From an uncultured Erysipelotrichaceae bacterium (GTDB lineage Bacteria > Bacillota_I > Bacilli_A > Erysipelotrichales > Erysipelotrichaceae): a DNA stretch of 64,000 nt. The DNA lies in the NCBI GenBank assembly GCA_900314905.1, contig OMXA01000002.1:39988-103987 (forward strand). The letters run 5' to 3'. The notes beneath the pieces are model-generated. The model saw only the letters and a program-made list of their open reading frames with translations, made no database searches and was not told where the DNA came from. The translations under genes and the position numbers were made by a program. Positions 8,665 through 18,130 of this stretch are shown piece after piece (position 1 is the first letter of the stretch; each line of letters opens with the position of its first letter).

Positions 8665-10988
8665 GCGATCGAAAGCTGAAACAGATCACTGAAGCGGTCA
8701 GAGCGAAGGCAGAGATGATTTCTCGTCTTAGCGACCAGGAGCTTCGGATGGAGACGAAGAAACTGAAGCAGGAGCTTGCGGAAGGAAAGAGCCTGGATGA
8801 GATTCTTCCGGAGGCCTATGCGGCAATTGCGGAAGCAGATCGCAGAATCCTTGGAATCTAACCGTTTGAGGAGCAGATCTATGGAGCGGCCGCATTGCAT
8901 CTGGGATGCCTGGCCGAGATGAATACCGGCGAGGGGAAGACGCTGACGGCGACGATGCCGTTATATCTTCATGCCCTGACGGGAAAAAGCACGATTCTGG
9001 TCACGGCGAATGAATACCTGGCTTATCGGGATGCCTAGCAGCTGAGAGGAGTATTCTCATTTATGGGACTGACTGAACGGGCAGGGGTCACCAGGACTCC
9101 GGATCGTTCTTTCACCAATGCTGAGAAACGGGTGAACTATGCGGCAGATATTCTGTATACGACGCACTGCGTGCTGGCGTTTGATTATCTGCTGAACAAT
9201 CTCGTGATGCGCTCGGAAGACCGGTTTCTGCGTCCGTTTGAATTCATCCTGATTGATGAAGCGGATTCCGTTCTGCTGGATGGAGCGCAGATGCCGCTGG
9301 TAATCTCCGGCTCGCCGCGGGTGCAGTCAGATCTTTATGAAAGTGCGGATTTCTTTGTCTCGACGCTGAAAGAAGGAAGAGACTATGAGACCGAAGAGAA
9401 GTCGGTCTGGCTCACAGAGGCAGGCACTGCATATGCAGAACGGTTCTTCGGGATCTCCGATCTCTTTGCGCATGAAAATTTCGAGCTGAACCGGCATATT
9501 CAGCTGGCATTGAGGGCAAGAGTGCTGTTCCAGATTCAGAAGGACTACATGATTTCGGATTCCGGAGAGATTGTCCTGCTCGATAACAGCACCGGCAGAA
9601 GCCTGCCGGGAATGAAGCTGAGAGGGGGTGTTCATCAGGCCATTGAGCAGAAAGAACATCTTCGTCTGTCAAAGGAGCAGCGTTCTATCGCTTCAATCAC
9701 CTATCAGAATCTGTTCCTGATGTTTCCGCAGATGTGCGGCATGAGCGGCACGTTCCGGGATGCGAGAAAAGAGCTGCGGGAAGTGTATCACAAGCGGGTG
9801 GTCATCGTTCCGCCTCATAAGAAACTGCAGCGCATCGACTATGCGGACAGGTATTATGCGACTGCCGAAGAACAATATGAAGCAGCGCTGAAGGAAACGC
9901 TGCATCATCATGCCACAGGTCAGCCGGTGCTGATTGTCACGGCAACGATCCAGGATACGCAGATCTTCTCGCGGATGCTGGTAGACAAGCATGTGGCGCA
10001 CAGCGTTCTGAATGCGAGCAATGCGTACTGGGAAGCCGAGATCATCGCTGCGGCCGGCAGAAAGAATGCAGTGACGGTATCGACCGGCATGGCTGGAAGA
10101 GGAACCGATATCAAGCTTGAAGATGGCGTGCAGGAGCTTGGCGGTCTGGCGGTGATCGGCATCGGCCGCATGGAGAATACCCGTCTGGAACGGCAGGCCA
10201 GAGGAAGAGCAGGCCGTCAGGGCGATCCTGGCAGCAGCCAGTTCTTCGTATCGCTGGAAGATGAGATTGTGACCGAGATGTTTCCGGATCAGACCGAGGC
10301 AGTCCTCTCCGGAAAGAAATCCATTTCTCATGCCCGATTGAAGCGATTGATTCAGAAGGCACAGCGGACCATGGAAGAACAGAGTGTCGCGACTCGTGAG
10401 CAGGCAGTCCGGTATGATCGGGTTCTGAGAAGACAGCGGGAAATCCTGTATGATGCCAGAAACCGGCTGCTGGATGGCGAAGCGGTGCCCGAAGATCTTC
10501 TGAAGAACCTCGTGCATGAGAATCTGAAGCGGTTTGCAAGCAGCCATCGCTCCATCAGTGAGAGCGAGCTAAGCCGCTATGTGCTGGATCATCTTTCGTA
10601 TGAAGTGGATCCGGACGTTCTTTCATTCTCGGAAAAAGGGAATTCTGCTGCGCTTCTGAACCGGCTGGAAATCTATGCAGAGGAGCTTCTGAAGCAGAAA
10701 GAGGCATCATTTGCGCATGCTGAGGAGCTGCAGGAGTTCGTGCGGGAATGCATGCTGAAGGCACTGGACGAAGGATGGGTCGAGGAAGTTGACTATCTGC
10801 AGCAGCTGCAGTATGCGATCGCTTCGCGCGGGACTGCTCAGAGAAATCCGATCTTCGAGTACAGCCGGGAAGCGTATCGTTCCTTTGCAGACATGGAACA
10901 GACGATGATGGAGAATATTATCCGGAATTTCTTCCTGGCAGAGCTCTTTCAGGGAGCGGATGGGAAGCAGAGAATTCTGTTTCCGTAA
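8661..10988 (+). pseudogene. secA2: secA2, accessory Sec ATPase, broken by two nonsense codons
   Basis: SecA2 is the motor ATPase that drives adhesin export through SecY2. Read through, the frame would give about 775 residues with a full SecA architecture. Two in-frame stops interrupt it: TAA at 8859-8861 (codon 67, in [12 protein letters not shown]) and TAG at 9036-9038 (codon 126, in YRDA*QLRG, where SecA proteins normally carry Glu, so GAG to TAG). Between the stops lies the intact Walker A segment [10 protein letters not shown]. After the second stop an open frame from ATG 9063 continues to 10988 with the DEAD-type motif LIDEADS and the helicase motif MAGRGTDIK, but it lacks Walker A. The start ATG 8661 overlaps the asp3 stop. 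Flanking frames are clean, so these are point nonsense changes rather than indels. A functional motor seems unlikely without read-through. Confidence 0.9.
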
Positions 10989-10999
10989 GGAGAAGCGGC

Positions 11000-12497
11000 A
11001 TGATCTACAATTTCAATCTCGGCATCGGCTGGGCTTCCAGCGGCGTCGAATATGCGCAGCTCTATAGGGCAAGGATGTTCCGGGTGCTGAAAGAACCGGC
11101 AAAGTTCGTCTTCACCGATATGTTTCCGCAGGAGAACCTGGAGCATTTCACGAAGCATATCGGCTTTGCGGATGAGGAAGTGATCTGGCTTTATACGTAT
11201 TTCACCGATTTCAGAATTTCCCCGGTGACGTATACGCTGTCACAGTTTGAAGCTTCCCTTGCGGATCAGAAGTACTCTTTCCAGAGAACCGGAAAGACCG
11301 GGAGGCTGAAGTTTCAGGATCCCGGTCACTGGTGCACGGTTTATTTCACTGATGAGAAACAGGATCTCGTTCATCGGGCGGAGTATGTTTCCCGCGGGGC
11401 TCTGATCCGCAAGGACTACTTCACGTATGGAAGAATCTATTCGGAATATTATGCGCCGCTGAATGGAAGTGCCCATCTGTATCTGAGAAGATTTTTCAAT
11501 GAAGATGGGTCCATTGCCTATGAGGAACTGATCGGCGGGAAGAATTCCATGTATCGCTTTGCAGATCATATCTTCGATTCGAAAGAAGACTTTGTCGGCT
11601 ATTTCGTGAAATGCCTCCATCTTTCCAGGCACGATCTCGTGATCGTGGACCGCACGACCGGCATCGGCCAGGCAATCTTCGAGAATGCCGGCGATGCAAG
11701 AGTCTGCGTCGTCGTGCATGCGGACCATTACAGCCTGTCCGGCACGGATCAGGAGCATATTCTCTGGAACAACTATTATGAGTATCCGTTTGATCTGTGG
11801 CGGCATATCAGTTTCTTCATCGCCTCCACACAAGCCCAGAAGCAGAAGATGGCAGAGCAGTTTGAACACTATATCGGAACGATACCGGAGATTGAGGTGA
11901 TCCCGGTCGGTTCCCTCGACCGGCTGAGAGGTGCCGGAAAAGCCGAGAAAGCCGTATTCGATCGTGACTGCTTCGCGGCTTGCCAGCGAGAAACATCTGG
12001 ACTGGGTCATTGAAGCATGCATTCTTGCCAGAGCAGAGGTTCCGGAACTGACGCTGGATATCTGCGGGGAAGGCGGAGAGCATCAGCGCCTGGCGGAACT
12101 GATCGAGACCAGGAATGCGTCCGGATATATTCATCTGCTCGGACAGCAGGAGATGAACGATCTTTATCAGAACTATGAGCTGTATCTGTCCGGCTCCACA
12201 AGCGAAGGATTCGGACTCAGTCTTATGGAAGCGGTCGGGAGCGGTCTCGCGATGATTGGGTTTGAGGTTCCTTATGGAAATCCGTCCTTCATCCGCAATG
12301 GGAAGAACGGAACGCTGATTCCGGTTTCGGAATCGATGAGTGAGAAAGAGCGGGTAAATGCCCTGGCAAAGGTGGTCGTGCAGTATTTCAGGACGGCAGA
12401 TCGCAAGGCGTACTCAGAGTGCTCTTATGAGATTGCTTCGGCGTATCTGACAGAAAACGTGGTGCAGAAATGGAAAAACGTGATACAGGCAGAATAG
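11000..12497 (+). pseudogene. gtfA: gtfA, adhesin O-GlcNAc transferase catalytic subunit, frameshifted
   Basis: GtfA with GtfB forms the cytosolic complex that first adds GlcNAc to Ser/Thr of the adhesin. The protein begins MIYNFNLGIGWASSGVEYAQ, a hallmark of GtfA, after the ribosome site AAGGAG. Frame one runs to a stop at 12011-12013, but the GtfA sequence continues in a second frame from about 11928 (EVPEKPRKPYSIVTASRLAS, then the nucleotide-sugar region GSTSEGFGLSLMEAVGSG) to 12497. The switch falls in CTGAGAGGTG at 11924-11933. One extra AG there, restoring CTGAGAGAGGTG, would give a continuous RLREVPEKPRKPYS. The simplest reading is therefore loss of one dinucleotide from a short GA run. 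The truncated product would lack the C-terminal donor-binding half. Confidence 0.88.
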
Positions 12498-13909
12498 GTC
12501 AGGAAGGAATTCTGCTTCTTGATCATTATGATGAAGCCGCAAAGATGCTGAAGGAATCGTTCAGGATGGCAGGCTTTTCCGGGCCGGTGCTTGTGCTTTC
12601 TGAAGAAGCGTACTTGCCGGATGATGTCGGTTCGCTGTATGGCATGTATTGCCAGGAGGAGGAACCATGTGCATTTCCTGGAGCGGTTCATTCGCCCAGA
12701 GAGAAGAGCGAGGCAGAGATCCGGGAATACCAGCTGCGTCATGCTGGCTGGCGGCCTGGCATGAGCCGGTATTTCAATCAGATCGAGCTTCCGGATTACT
12801 GGGAGATCAGTGCGGATGGCATGTCGGCAAGGGTCTATGACCGCAATCACCTGCGGGCAAGGATCTTCTATGCAAAGAACGGAAAAAGCCGGATTGTCAG
12901 CGATGCTGACTGGCTGGATGAGAATGGAACCGTGCGGTTCACGGATCACTATGATCTCCACGGGCTGCTCTATGCAAGAACTTCCTTCAATGAGAAAGGC
13001 GAACGTTTCTGCTGCTCCTGGATGGATCAGGAGGGAAGAGAACGGGTTGTCGAGAACTACGTGACTGGCGATATTCTGGTCACCAGGAATGGCACTGTCA
13101 GCCTGTTTCATAACCGGACTGAACTTGCCGTGCAGCTGATCAGGGAACTTGGCTATGAAGGACAGCGGATCTTCTACAATTCGCTGTCGACGCCGCTGTT
13201 TGTCAGCGAGCGCCTGTCTTCTTCAGACGCGGACAACGTCCTCTTCTGGCAAGAAGGCAAGCGGCCTGATATTCCCGGAAACATGCAGATGATCTTAGCA
13301 GGGGCTTCCCATACGAACCGCATCCTCGTGCAGAATCAGGAGAGCTTCAGAAAGCTCTGCTCGCTCGGGGCTTCTCTTGACTATGTGCGTCCATTCGGCT
13401 TCGTTTATCCCTTTGATCACGCTCACAGGAACCGGTCTGAGGTGCTGATCTGCACGAACTCGGATCAGATTGCTGAGCTGGAGGCGCTGGTGAAGGGATT
13501 GCCCCAGATGAACTTCATGATTGCGGCAGTTACGGAGATGTCTTCGAAGCTGCTTTCCTTCGGTTCCTGTCCGAATGTGCGTCTGTATCCGGCTGCTTCC
13601 AGCCAGATTCTGAGTCAGCTCTTTGCAGAGTGCGGCTGGTACTTCGATATCAATTATGGCAATGAGATCGTTTCGGCTGTGAAGCATGCGTTTCTCAATG
13701 AGATGCTGATCACGGGATTCCGATCCACGCTCCATCGGCCGCAATACGTTGCCGAGAACCTGGTGGCAGAGGATGCAGAGGAGTTGATCAGGACTGTAAA
13801 GAAGCTGATGCAGTCAGAAGCCTTGCAGGAAGAATCCCTGCAGCTGCAGAAACAATCGGCGATGTCAGAACCGATCTCTGCTTATCAGCAATTATTCCGG
13901 AATGAATGA
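12470..13909 (+). CDS. gtfB: GtfB, glycosyltransferase-stabilising and acceptor-recognition subunit
   Basis: A 479-residue protein that in this family binds GtfA, recognises the adhesin acceptor and stabilises the complex; alone it has no transferase activity. The N-terminal pattern of a short aromatic/acidic strand (LLLDHYDEAAKMLKESFRMAGFSGP) followed by LPDDVGSLYG matches GtfB proteins. ATG 12470 lies inside the end of gtfA (28-base overlap), so its expression may be coupled to translation of the second half of gtfA. That half is out of frame with the gtfA start, so the frameshift may also reduce gtfB output. No break is visible. It is the last gene of the accessory Sec operon and is followed by a terminator. 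Confidence 0.85.
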   Translation: MEKRDTGRIGQEGILLLDHYDEAAKMLKESFRMAGFSGPVLVLSEEAYLPDDVGSLYGMYCQEEEPCAFPGAVHSPREKSEAEIREYQLRHAGWRPGMSRYFNQIELPDYWEISADGMSARVYDRNHLRARIFYAKNGKSRIVSDADWLDENGTVRFTDHYDLHGLLYARTSFNEKGERFCCSWMDQEGRERVVENYVTGDILVTRNGTVSLFHNRTELAVQLIRELGYEGQRIFYNSLSTPLFVSERLSSSDADNVLFWQEGKRPDIPGNMQMILAGASHTNRILVQNQESFRKLCSLGASLDYVRPFGFVYPFDHAHRNRSEVLICTNSDQIAELEALVKGLPQMNFMIAAVTEMSSKLLSFGSCPNVRLYPAASSQILSQLFAECGWYFDINYGNEIVSAVKHAFLNEMLITGFRSTLHRPQYVAENLVAEDAEELIRTVKKLMQSEALQEESLQLQKQSAMSEPISAYQQLFRNE

Positions 13910-13933
13910 TCTGCCTGCAGAGGCAGATTTTTT
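13910..13933 (+). terminator. Rho-independent terminator of the accessory Sec operon
   Basis: A 6-bp stem TCTGCC/GGCAGA with a 6-base loop is followed by a run of six T, directly after the gtfB stop. Confidence 0.8.
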
Positions 13934-13979
13934 CTTCTGCAGCATCCCACGAGAATCAGCAGATGGCGTGCAGATCGTT

Positions 13980-13985
13980 TATAAT
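13980..13985 (+). promoter_or_regulatory. -10 box very close to a start codon
   Basis: A consensus TATAAT lies only 7 bases before ATG 13993. Transcription would begin at about the start codon, implying a leaderless or near-leaderless mRNA. No clear -35 box is seen. Confidence 0.45.
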
Positions 13986-13992
13986 AAGGAAC

Positions 13993-15003
13993 ATGACAGG
14001 AAAAGATGAACTGAAAACTTCCCGGATTCTGATTGCAGCAGTACTCATTCTGACAGCAGTGATTGCGGTATTTCTGTTTCTGCTGCAGAATGGCGATCAC
14101 AGGCCTGCTGCTTCTTCGGATCCGGATACGATCGGACAGAAGGCAGCCCTGGCTTCCCAGGGGGCGATGAGTGTTCCTTCTGAGACTTCAGAGATGGCTT
14201 CTCTTGGGGTTTCAGTCAATGATTACAGGGTGTTTGCATTAGATGGTCTGGGGTTCCGGTTCGTGATTGCCAATGTGCATGTCAGCGGAACGAGCCCTCT
14301 CAATGTGCCGCTTTCTCATTTCACGACCAGCGAAGGAATCCGGCTGGATCAGGTTCAGGACTATGTGAATGCCCTGGAAGAGAAGAACCTGTTTCTCGGC
14401 AGGCAGAATGTGATGTTCTCATTGATTTCTGAAACTTCTCCGCTTGATGCCAATCTCTTCATCCCGGTGAAGGATGCTTCGCTTGATTCCGTCACGGTCT
14501 CCGCAGACTTCCAGAAACAGGTTCTTTCCTTTTCTTTAAAGGAACCCAAGGGAACAGAGGGGATGCTGACGTATACCGACGGAGATGTGATCACGGATGG
14601 CCGGACGTATCAGATGACGGTATCGAAGGCAAGAGAAATCACCGGCGAGCCGCTGTATCAGACCGTGAATGGCGAAGACCAGGAATACCTGCTTCCGTCG
14701 ACCACCAAGGTCTATGCCTTCCAGGTCGATGCGGTTTCGCTGTATGGCGATACGATCTCCCTGGACAGTGCGCAGTATGTGCCGGAGAATTCTTCGGAAG
14801 TATTCGAAGCACTGCCAGCAGAGATTCATACCCTGAAGTTCAGGAATATGCTCGGACAGACCATTTCAGATACGTCTTCCGGCTATCTGTTCTTCTATGC
14901 CTATGATCCGGAGGATCATCCGATCACGTATACCGGCGTTCTCAAGCTGAAAGTCAGCGGCCAGAATACCTGGATCACGGTCAATGTGGACCTGAACGAA
15001 TAA
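13993..15003 (+). CDS. Membrane-anchored extracellular protein of unknown function
   Basis: I do not recognise a specific family. The 336-residue protein has a short positive N-terminus (MTGKDELKTSR), one hydrophobic helix at about residues 11-28, then an entirely soluble, serine/threonine-rich extracellular part. The body alternates beta-strand-like segments (FRFVIANVHVSGTS, MTVSKAREITGEPLY), which suggests an Ig-like fold such as the DUF4352 type; this is only an impression. ATG 13993 was chosen over the longer upstream frame because the hydrophobic helix then sits at the N-terminus. It is followed after 13 bases by the secreted glucosaminidase gene with its own AAGGAG site, so the two are probably one transcript and the product likely acts at the cell surface. 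Confidence 0.7.
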   Translation: MTGKDELKTSRILIAAVLILTAVIAVFLFLLQNGDHRPAASSDPDTIGQKAALASQGAMSVPSETSEMASLGVSVNDYRVFALDGLGFRFVIANVHVSGTSPLNVPLSHFTTSEGIRLDQVQDYVNALEEKNLFLGRQNVMFSLISETSPLDANLFIPVKDASLDSVTVSADFQKQVLSFSLKEPKGTEGMLTYTDGDVITDGRTYQMTVSKAREITGEPLYQTVNGEDQEYLLPSTTKVYAFQVDAVSLYGDTISLDSAQYVPENSSEVFEALPAEIHTLKFRNMLGQTISDTSSGYLFFYAYDPEDHPITYTGVLKLKVSGQNTWITVNVDLNE

Positions 15004-15016
15004 AAGGAGCGGCAGA

Positions 15017-18000
15017 ATGAGAAAGATTCCGATTCTGACAGCAGCGATCAGTCTTGCGGCTTCTCTGGTCACTGCTTTGCCAGCGATGACCATCGAAGTC
15101 TCAGCCAGAGAAGAATATGACTACTACCCGATGGCCTGCAGTCTCTATGAAGTGGATCAGGTGGTTTCCTCGGGCAGCGGCGTGAGGTTTCAGATGACTG
15201 CCTGCACAGGCAATTATTCTGAGGCAAAGCGGCAGATGTATGCGCTCGGCAATGCCGGGGTCATCCGCAGCAGTGTGTCGTATTCGCCAAGCCGGATCAT
15301 CGATATGAGTGCCGGCGTCGTCTATACGTATCCGCAGCGCTCCGGATCCAATATCGTCACGATCAGCCAGTACTATGACCTTTCCAGCGGAATGCCTGCC
15401 TATAACAAGAGCACTGCCGTCACGTGGCACCGGGAGCTTCAGTATCTCGGTCTTTATTCCGCTGCGGACAGTGATGGCAATGCGCAGGTACTTGTCAATG
15501 CGTCCGGCTTCGAAGGATATGTGAACCTGAAGAATGTCGATCTGATTCCGATGGCAGTCATTGAGAATGGCTGGGGCATGTACCTCGGCGGCAATTCGAC
15601 TTATGATGGCGAACAGCCGTTTCTGACTTATGCCCATCAGCAGTATTACAAAGCTGAGACCAACGGGAATTATGTCGATCTGGTTCTGCACTATTACAGC
15701 GGCTGGGGAAATCCTGACAAAGGCGGCCAGGTGCAGGAATGGACGAGTGCCGTCGGTCCTGCGGCAGACTGGATGAAAGCCGGAGACGTCTATTACAGCT
15801 ATGACAATACGACGTTCTATACCGATCGCACGTGCCGGAATCAGGCCGGGGTCTATTATCCGTATTATGAATTCGTTTTTCTGCGCTCGAAGACCGGAAT
15901 TTCCGAGGCCACGTTCAATCAGTTCCTGAGCAGCGTCGGAAAGGACTCTTCCAGCAAGCTCTGGGATACCGGTTCCATCTGGCTGTCTGCTCAGCAGAAG
16001 TACGGAGTGAATGCCCTGGAGATCTTTGCGATGGCATGTCTGGAATCGGGGTATGGGATGAGCGAATTTGCCCAGAAGCGAAATAACCTGTTCGGCTGGA
16101 ATGCGGTGGATTCCGATCCGGGTCAGGCTTCGTATTTCACCAGTGTCGCCCAGGCGATCAACGAGCAGATGAGCATCAACCTCAGAGGGTTTCTGGATAT
16201 CAATGACGGCAGGTATTTCGGGTCGCATCTTGGCAATAAGGGATCCGGCTTCAATGTGAAGTATGCAACGGATAATTACTGGGGCGTCAAGATCGCTTCG
16301 ATTGCCTATGCAATGGACAAGTGCGATAACGGCTGGAACGGGAAGCTGACGGATTATAATACCGTGAGCCTTGGCATCGTGAAGGATGATGCGCATGTCG
16401 ATATCCTGAAATCGGTCAATGGTCCCGTGCTCTACAATACCGAATATGGCTCGCGCTATCAGAAGAATCATACGCTGTCCATCCTGGCCGAACGGGATGG
16501 CTGGTATGAAGTGCAGTCCACGAATGTGCTTGATACTTCGGGCAACGTTGTCACCAATCTCAGGAACATGGGGGCACTGGATTATAACTTTGATACGATG
16601 GTCGGCTGGATCCGGAAGGATCAGGTGACTCTGATCAATACGGCGCCGATCCAGATTACCGGAAGGACGGCTTCCGGCGATCCGGTAGAGACCGTGGATG
16701 CCATCCGCTGGAATGAGGACGGCACGCTGCATCTGGAGGGCAGAAGCTATGTGCCAGGCATTCTGACCGACAGCGGGAATACGGTTTCGGAAACGCTGAG
16801 CATTCTGAGTGATTCGTTTGCGTCTGCCTCTGAGATCGCGCTTTCGCCTGCAAGTGAAGGCGATGTCGTGAAGTGGAGCACGGATGCGGATGTCTCATCG
16901 CTTGCGGAAGGAACGTATTTCTTCCGTTTCACCAGGTCTTATTCCGCTGTTTCACAATACAGCAGCACGTACTGGCTGTCAGCGGTGCAGAGTCTTCCGG
17001 AGATGCATTCTGCTGGCGGCAGAACGTATACGTTCTCTGCCACCACACTGTCTGGCTCAGAAGGGCTTGCGCTCAGGGTTCAGAACATCAGCTGCGGGGT
17101 CAATGCGGCTTATGATGAGGCATCCGGAAGCTGTATCTGCAATGAAGGGTATGAGAATTACGCGGAGGGCACAGGCTGCTCGCTGAAGCCGATCGAAGAG
17201 AATTCGCTGAGTGTGATGAGAGGCGTGGAGAGTGCTTCTCTGAAAGATCAGGTGCTGACGATCAGCGGCATGGCCTTCTTCCGTGGCATGGATGCCGGTG
17301 ATGAAAATCAGGTTTCTCTGGTATTGAAGAATATGGAAACGGAAGAAGAGACTGCCTATGAGGCTAAGATGAGCGATCTTCCCTCGCCTGTGAGCCTTGG
17401 CGATTCGTACACGTATACGCATGTGCTTTATGAAGGCGCTCTGGATCTTTCCGCAGCAGCGGATGGTACGTATGAGATTCAGGTGAAGGTCACTAACGGC
17501 AGTCAGACCGATACGGTGCCGCTGTACTGCACGAAGGATGGCATCGATCAGAGCGAGGAAAGAACCGATGGCTCTGCAGTGAGCCTGCATGCAGAACCGA
17601 TGTACAACTATCGTCTGGAGGTATCGATCGGAACCTCGGGCATTGACCGCAGCGTCATCCGCAAGCCGATCCGCAGCGCTTCCATCTTCGGAACGAATGC
17701 GCTCACGCTGAAAGACGGGAAACTCAGCCTGGATGCGTATGGTCTTCTGCGAGGAACCTCAATCACGGCAGAAGATCATCCGTCGTATACGATTCTGCTG
17801 GAAGATCCCAGCGGGACCGTCACCTCTTATTCGATGAATACGAAGGCATGCCCGGTGGATCTCGGCAAGATGCTGCAGTCGGGTTACACGGCAGATGAAG
17901 CATGCTTTGATGGCGTGATTGATCTTTCTGCGCTTCCGGAAGGAACCTATACGCTGTATCTTGATCTGAAGACGGATTCTGCAAGAGATATCTATGAGCT

Positions 18001-18130
18001 GTACAGCCTCCGGGATCTGGATCCTCTTTCAGAAAGCTATGAGGGCAGGACGTATACCCTTTCCAAGGGAAAGATCCATGATCGCTTTGAACTGACGATT
18101 GCGGCAGATGAGGAAAATGCAAATGGTTAG
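15017..18130 (+). CDS. Secreted beta-N-acetylglucosaminidase with C-terminal repeat domains
   Basis: A 1037-residue exported cell-wall hydrolase. It has an N-terminal signal peptide (residues 1 to about 30, ending near EVSA), a ~300-residue unassigned region, and a glucosaminidase domain of the LytG/Auto type at about residues 320-440. The motif ACLESGYGMSEFAQKRNNLFGWNA places the catalytic acid at Glu343. An SH3-like region follows (about 450-540), then two or three related beta-rich modules (the phrase TYEIQVKVTNG and similar repeats). Between modules, residues 693-721 form a six-cysteine-type stretch, CGVNAAYDEASGSC through CNEGYENYAEGTGC, resembling an EGF-like fold. The enzyme should cut the glycan strands of peptidoglycan. 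It overlaps the PASTA-repeat gene by 8 bases, suggesting joint expression and a shared role in wall remodelling. Confidence 0.85.
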   Translation: MRKIPILTAAISLAASLVTALPAMTIEVSAREEYDYYPMACSLYEVDQVVSSGSGVRFQMTACTGNYSEAKRQMYALGNAGVIRSSVSYSPSRIIDMSAGVVYTYPQRSGSNIVTISQYYDLSSGMPAYNKSTAVTWHRELQYLGLYSAADSDGNAQVLVNASGFEGYVNLKNVDLIPMAVIENGWGMYLGGNSTYDGEQPFLTYAHQQYYKAETNGNYVDLVLHYYSGWGNPDKGGQVQEWTSAVGPAADWMKAGDVYYSYDNTTFYTDRTCRNQAGVYYPYYEFVFLRSKTGISEATFNQFLSSVGKDSSSKLWDTGSIWLSAQQKYGVNALEIFAMACLESGYGMSEFAQKRNNLFGWNAVDSDPGQASYFTSVAQAINEQMSINLRGFLDINDGRYFGSHLGNKGSGFNVKYATDNYWGVKIASIAYAMDKCDNGWNGKLTDYNTVSLGIVKDDAHVDILKSVNGPVLYNTEYGSRYQKNHTLSILAERDGWYEVQSTNVLDTSGNVVTNLRNMGALDYNFDTMVGWIRKDQVTLINTAPIQITGRTASGDPVETVDAIRWNEDGTLHLEGRSYVPGILTDSGNTVSETLSILSDSFASASEIALSPASEGDVVKWSTDADVSSLAEGTYFFRFTRSYSAVSQYSSTYWLSAVQSLPEMHSAGGRTYTFSATTLSGSEGLALRVQNISCGVNAAYDEASGSCICNEGYENYAEGTGCSLKPIEENSLSVMRGVESASLKDQVLTISGMAFFRGMDAGDENQVSLVLKNMETEEETAYEAKMSDLPSPVSLGDSYTYTHVLYEGALDLSAAADGTYEIQVKVTNGSQTDTVPLYCTKDGIDQSEERTDGSAVSLHAEPMYNYRLEVSIGTSGIDRSVIRKPIRSASIFGTNALTLKDGKLSLDAYGLLRGTSITAEDHPSYTILLEDPSGTVTSYSMNTKACPVDLGKMLQSGYTADEACFDGVIDLSALPEGTYTLYLDLKTDSARDIYELYSLRDLDPLSESYEGRTYTLSKGKIHDRFELTIAADEENANG

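Noticed and set aside
8859-9038. Stop-codon recoding (selenocysteine or pyrrolysine) in secA2
   Set aside because: The two stops are TAA and TAG, neither followed by an obvious recoding structure, and no other gene in the window shows in-frame stops.
15101-16732. 543-residue open frame on the minus strand opposite the glucosaminidase
   Set aside because: The plus strand encodes a clear signal peptide and catalytic domain here; the minus product is His/Ile/Arg-rich with no recognisable domain.
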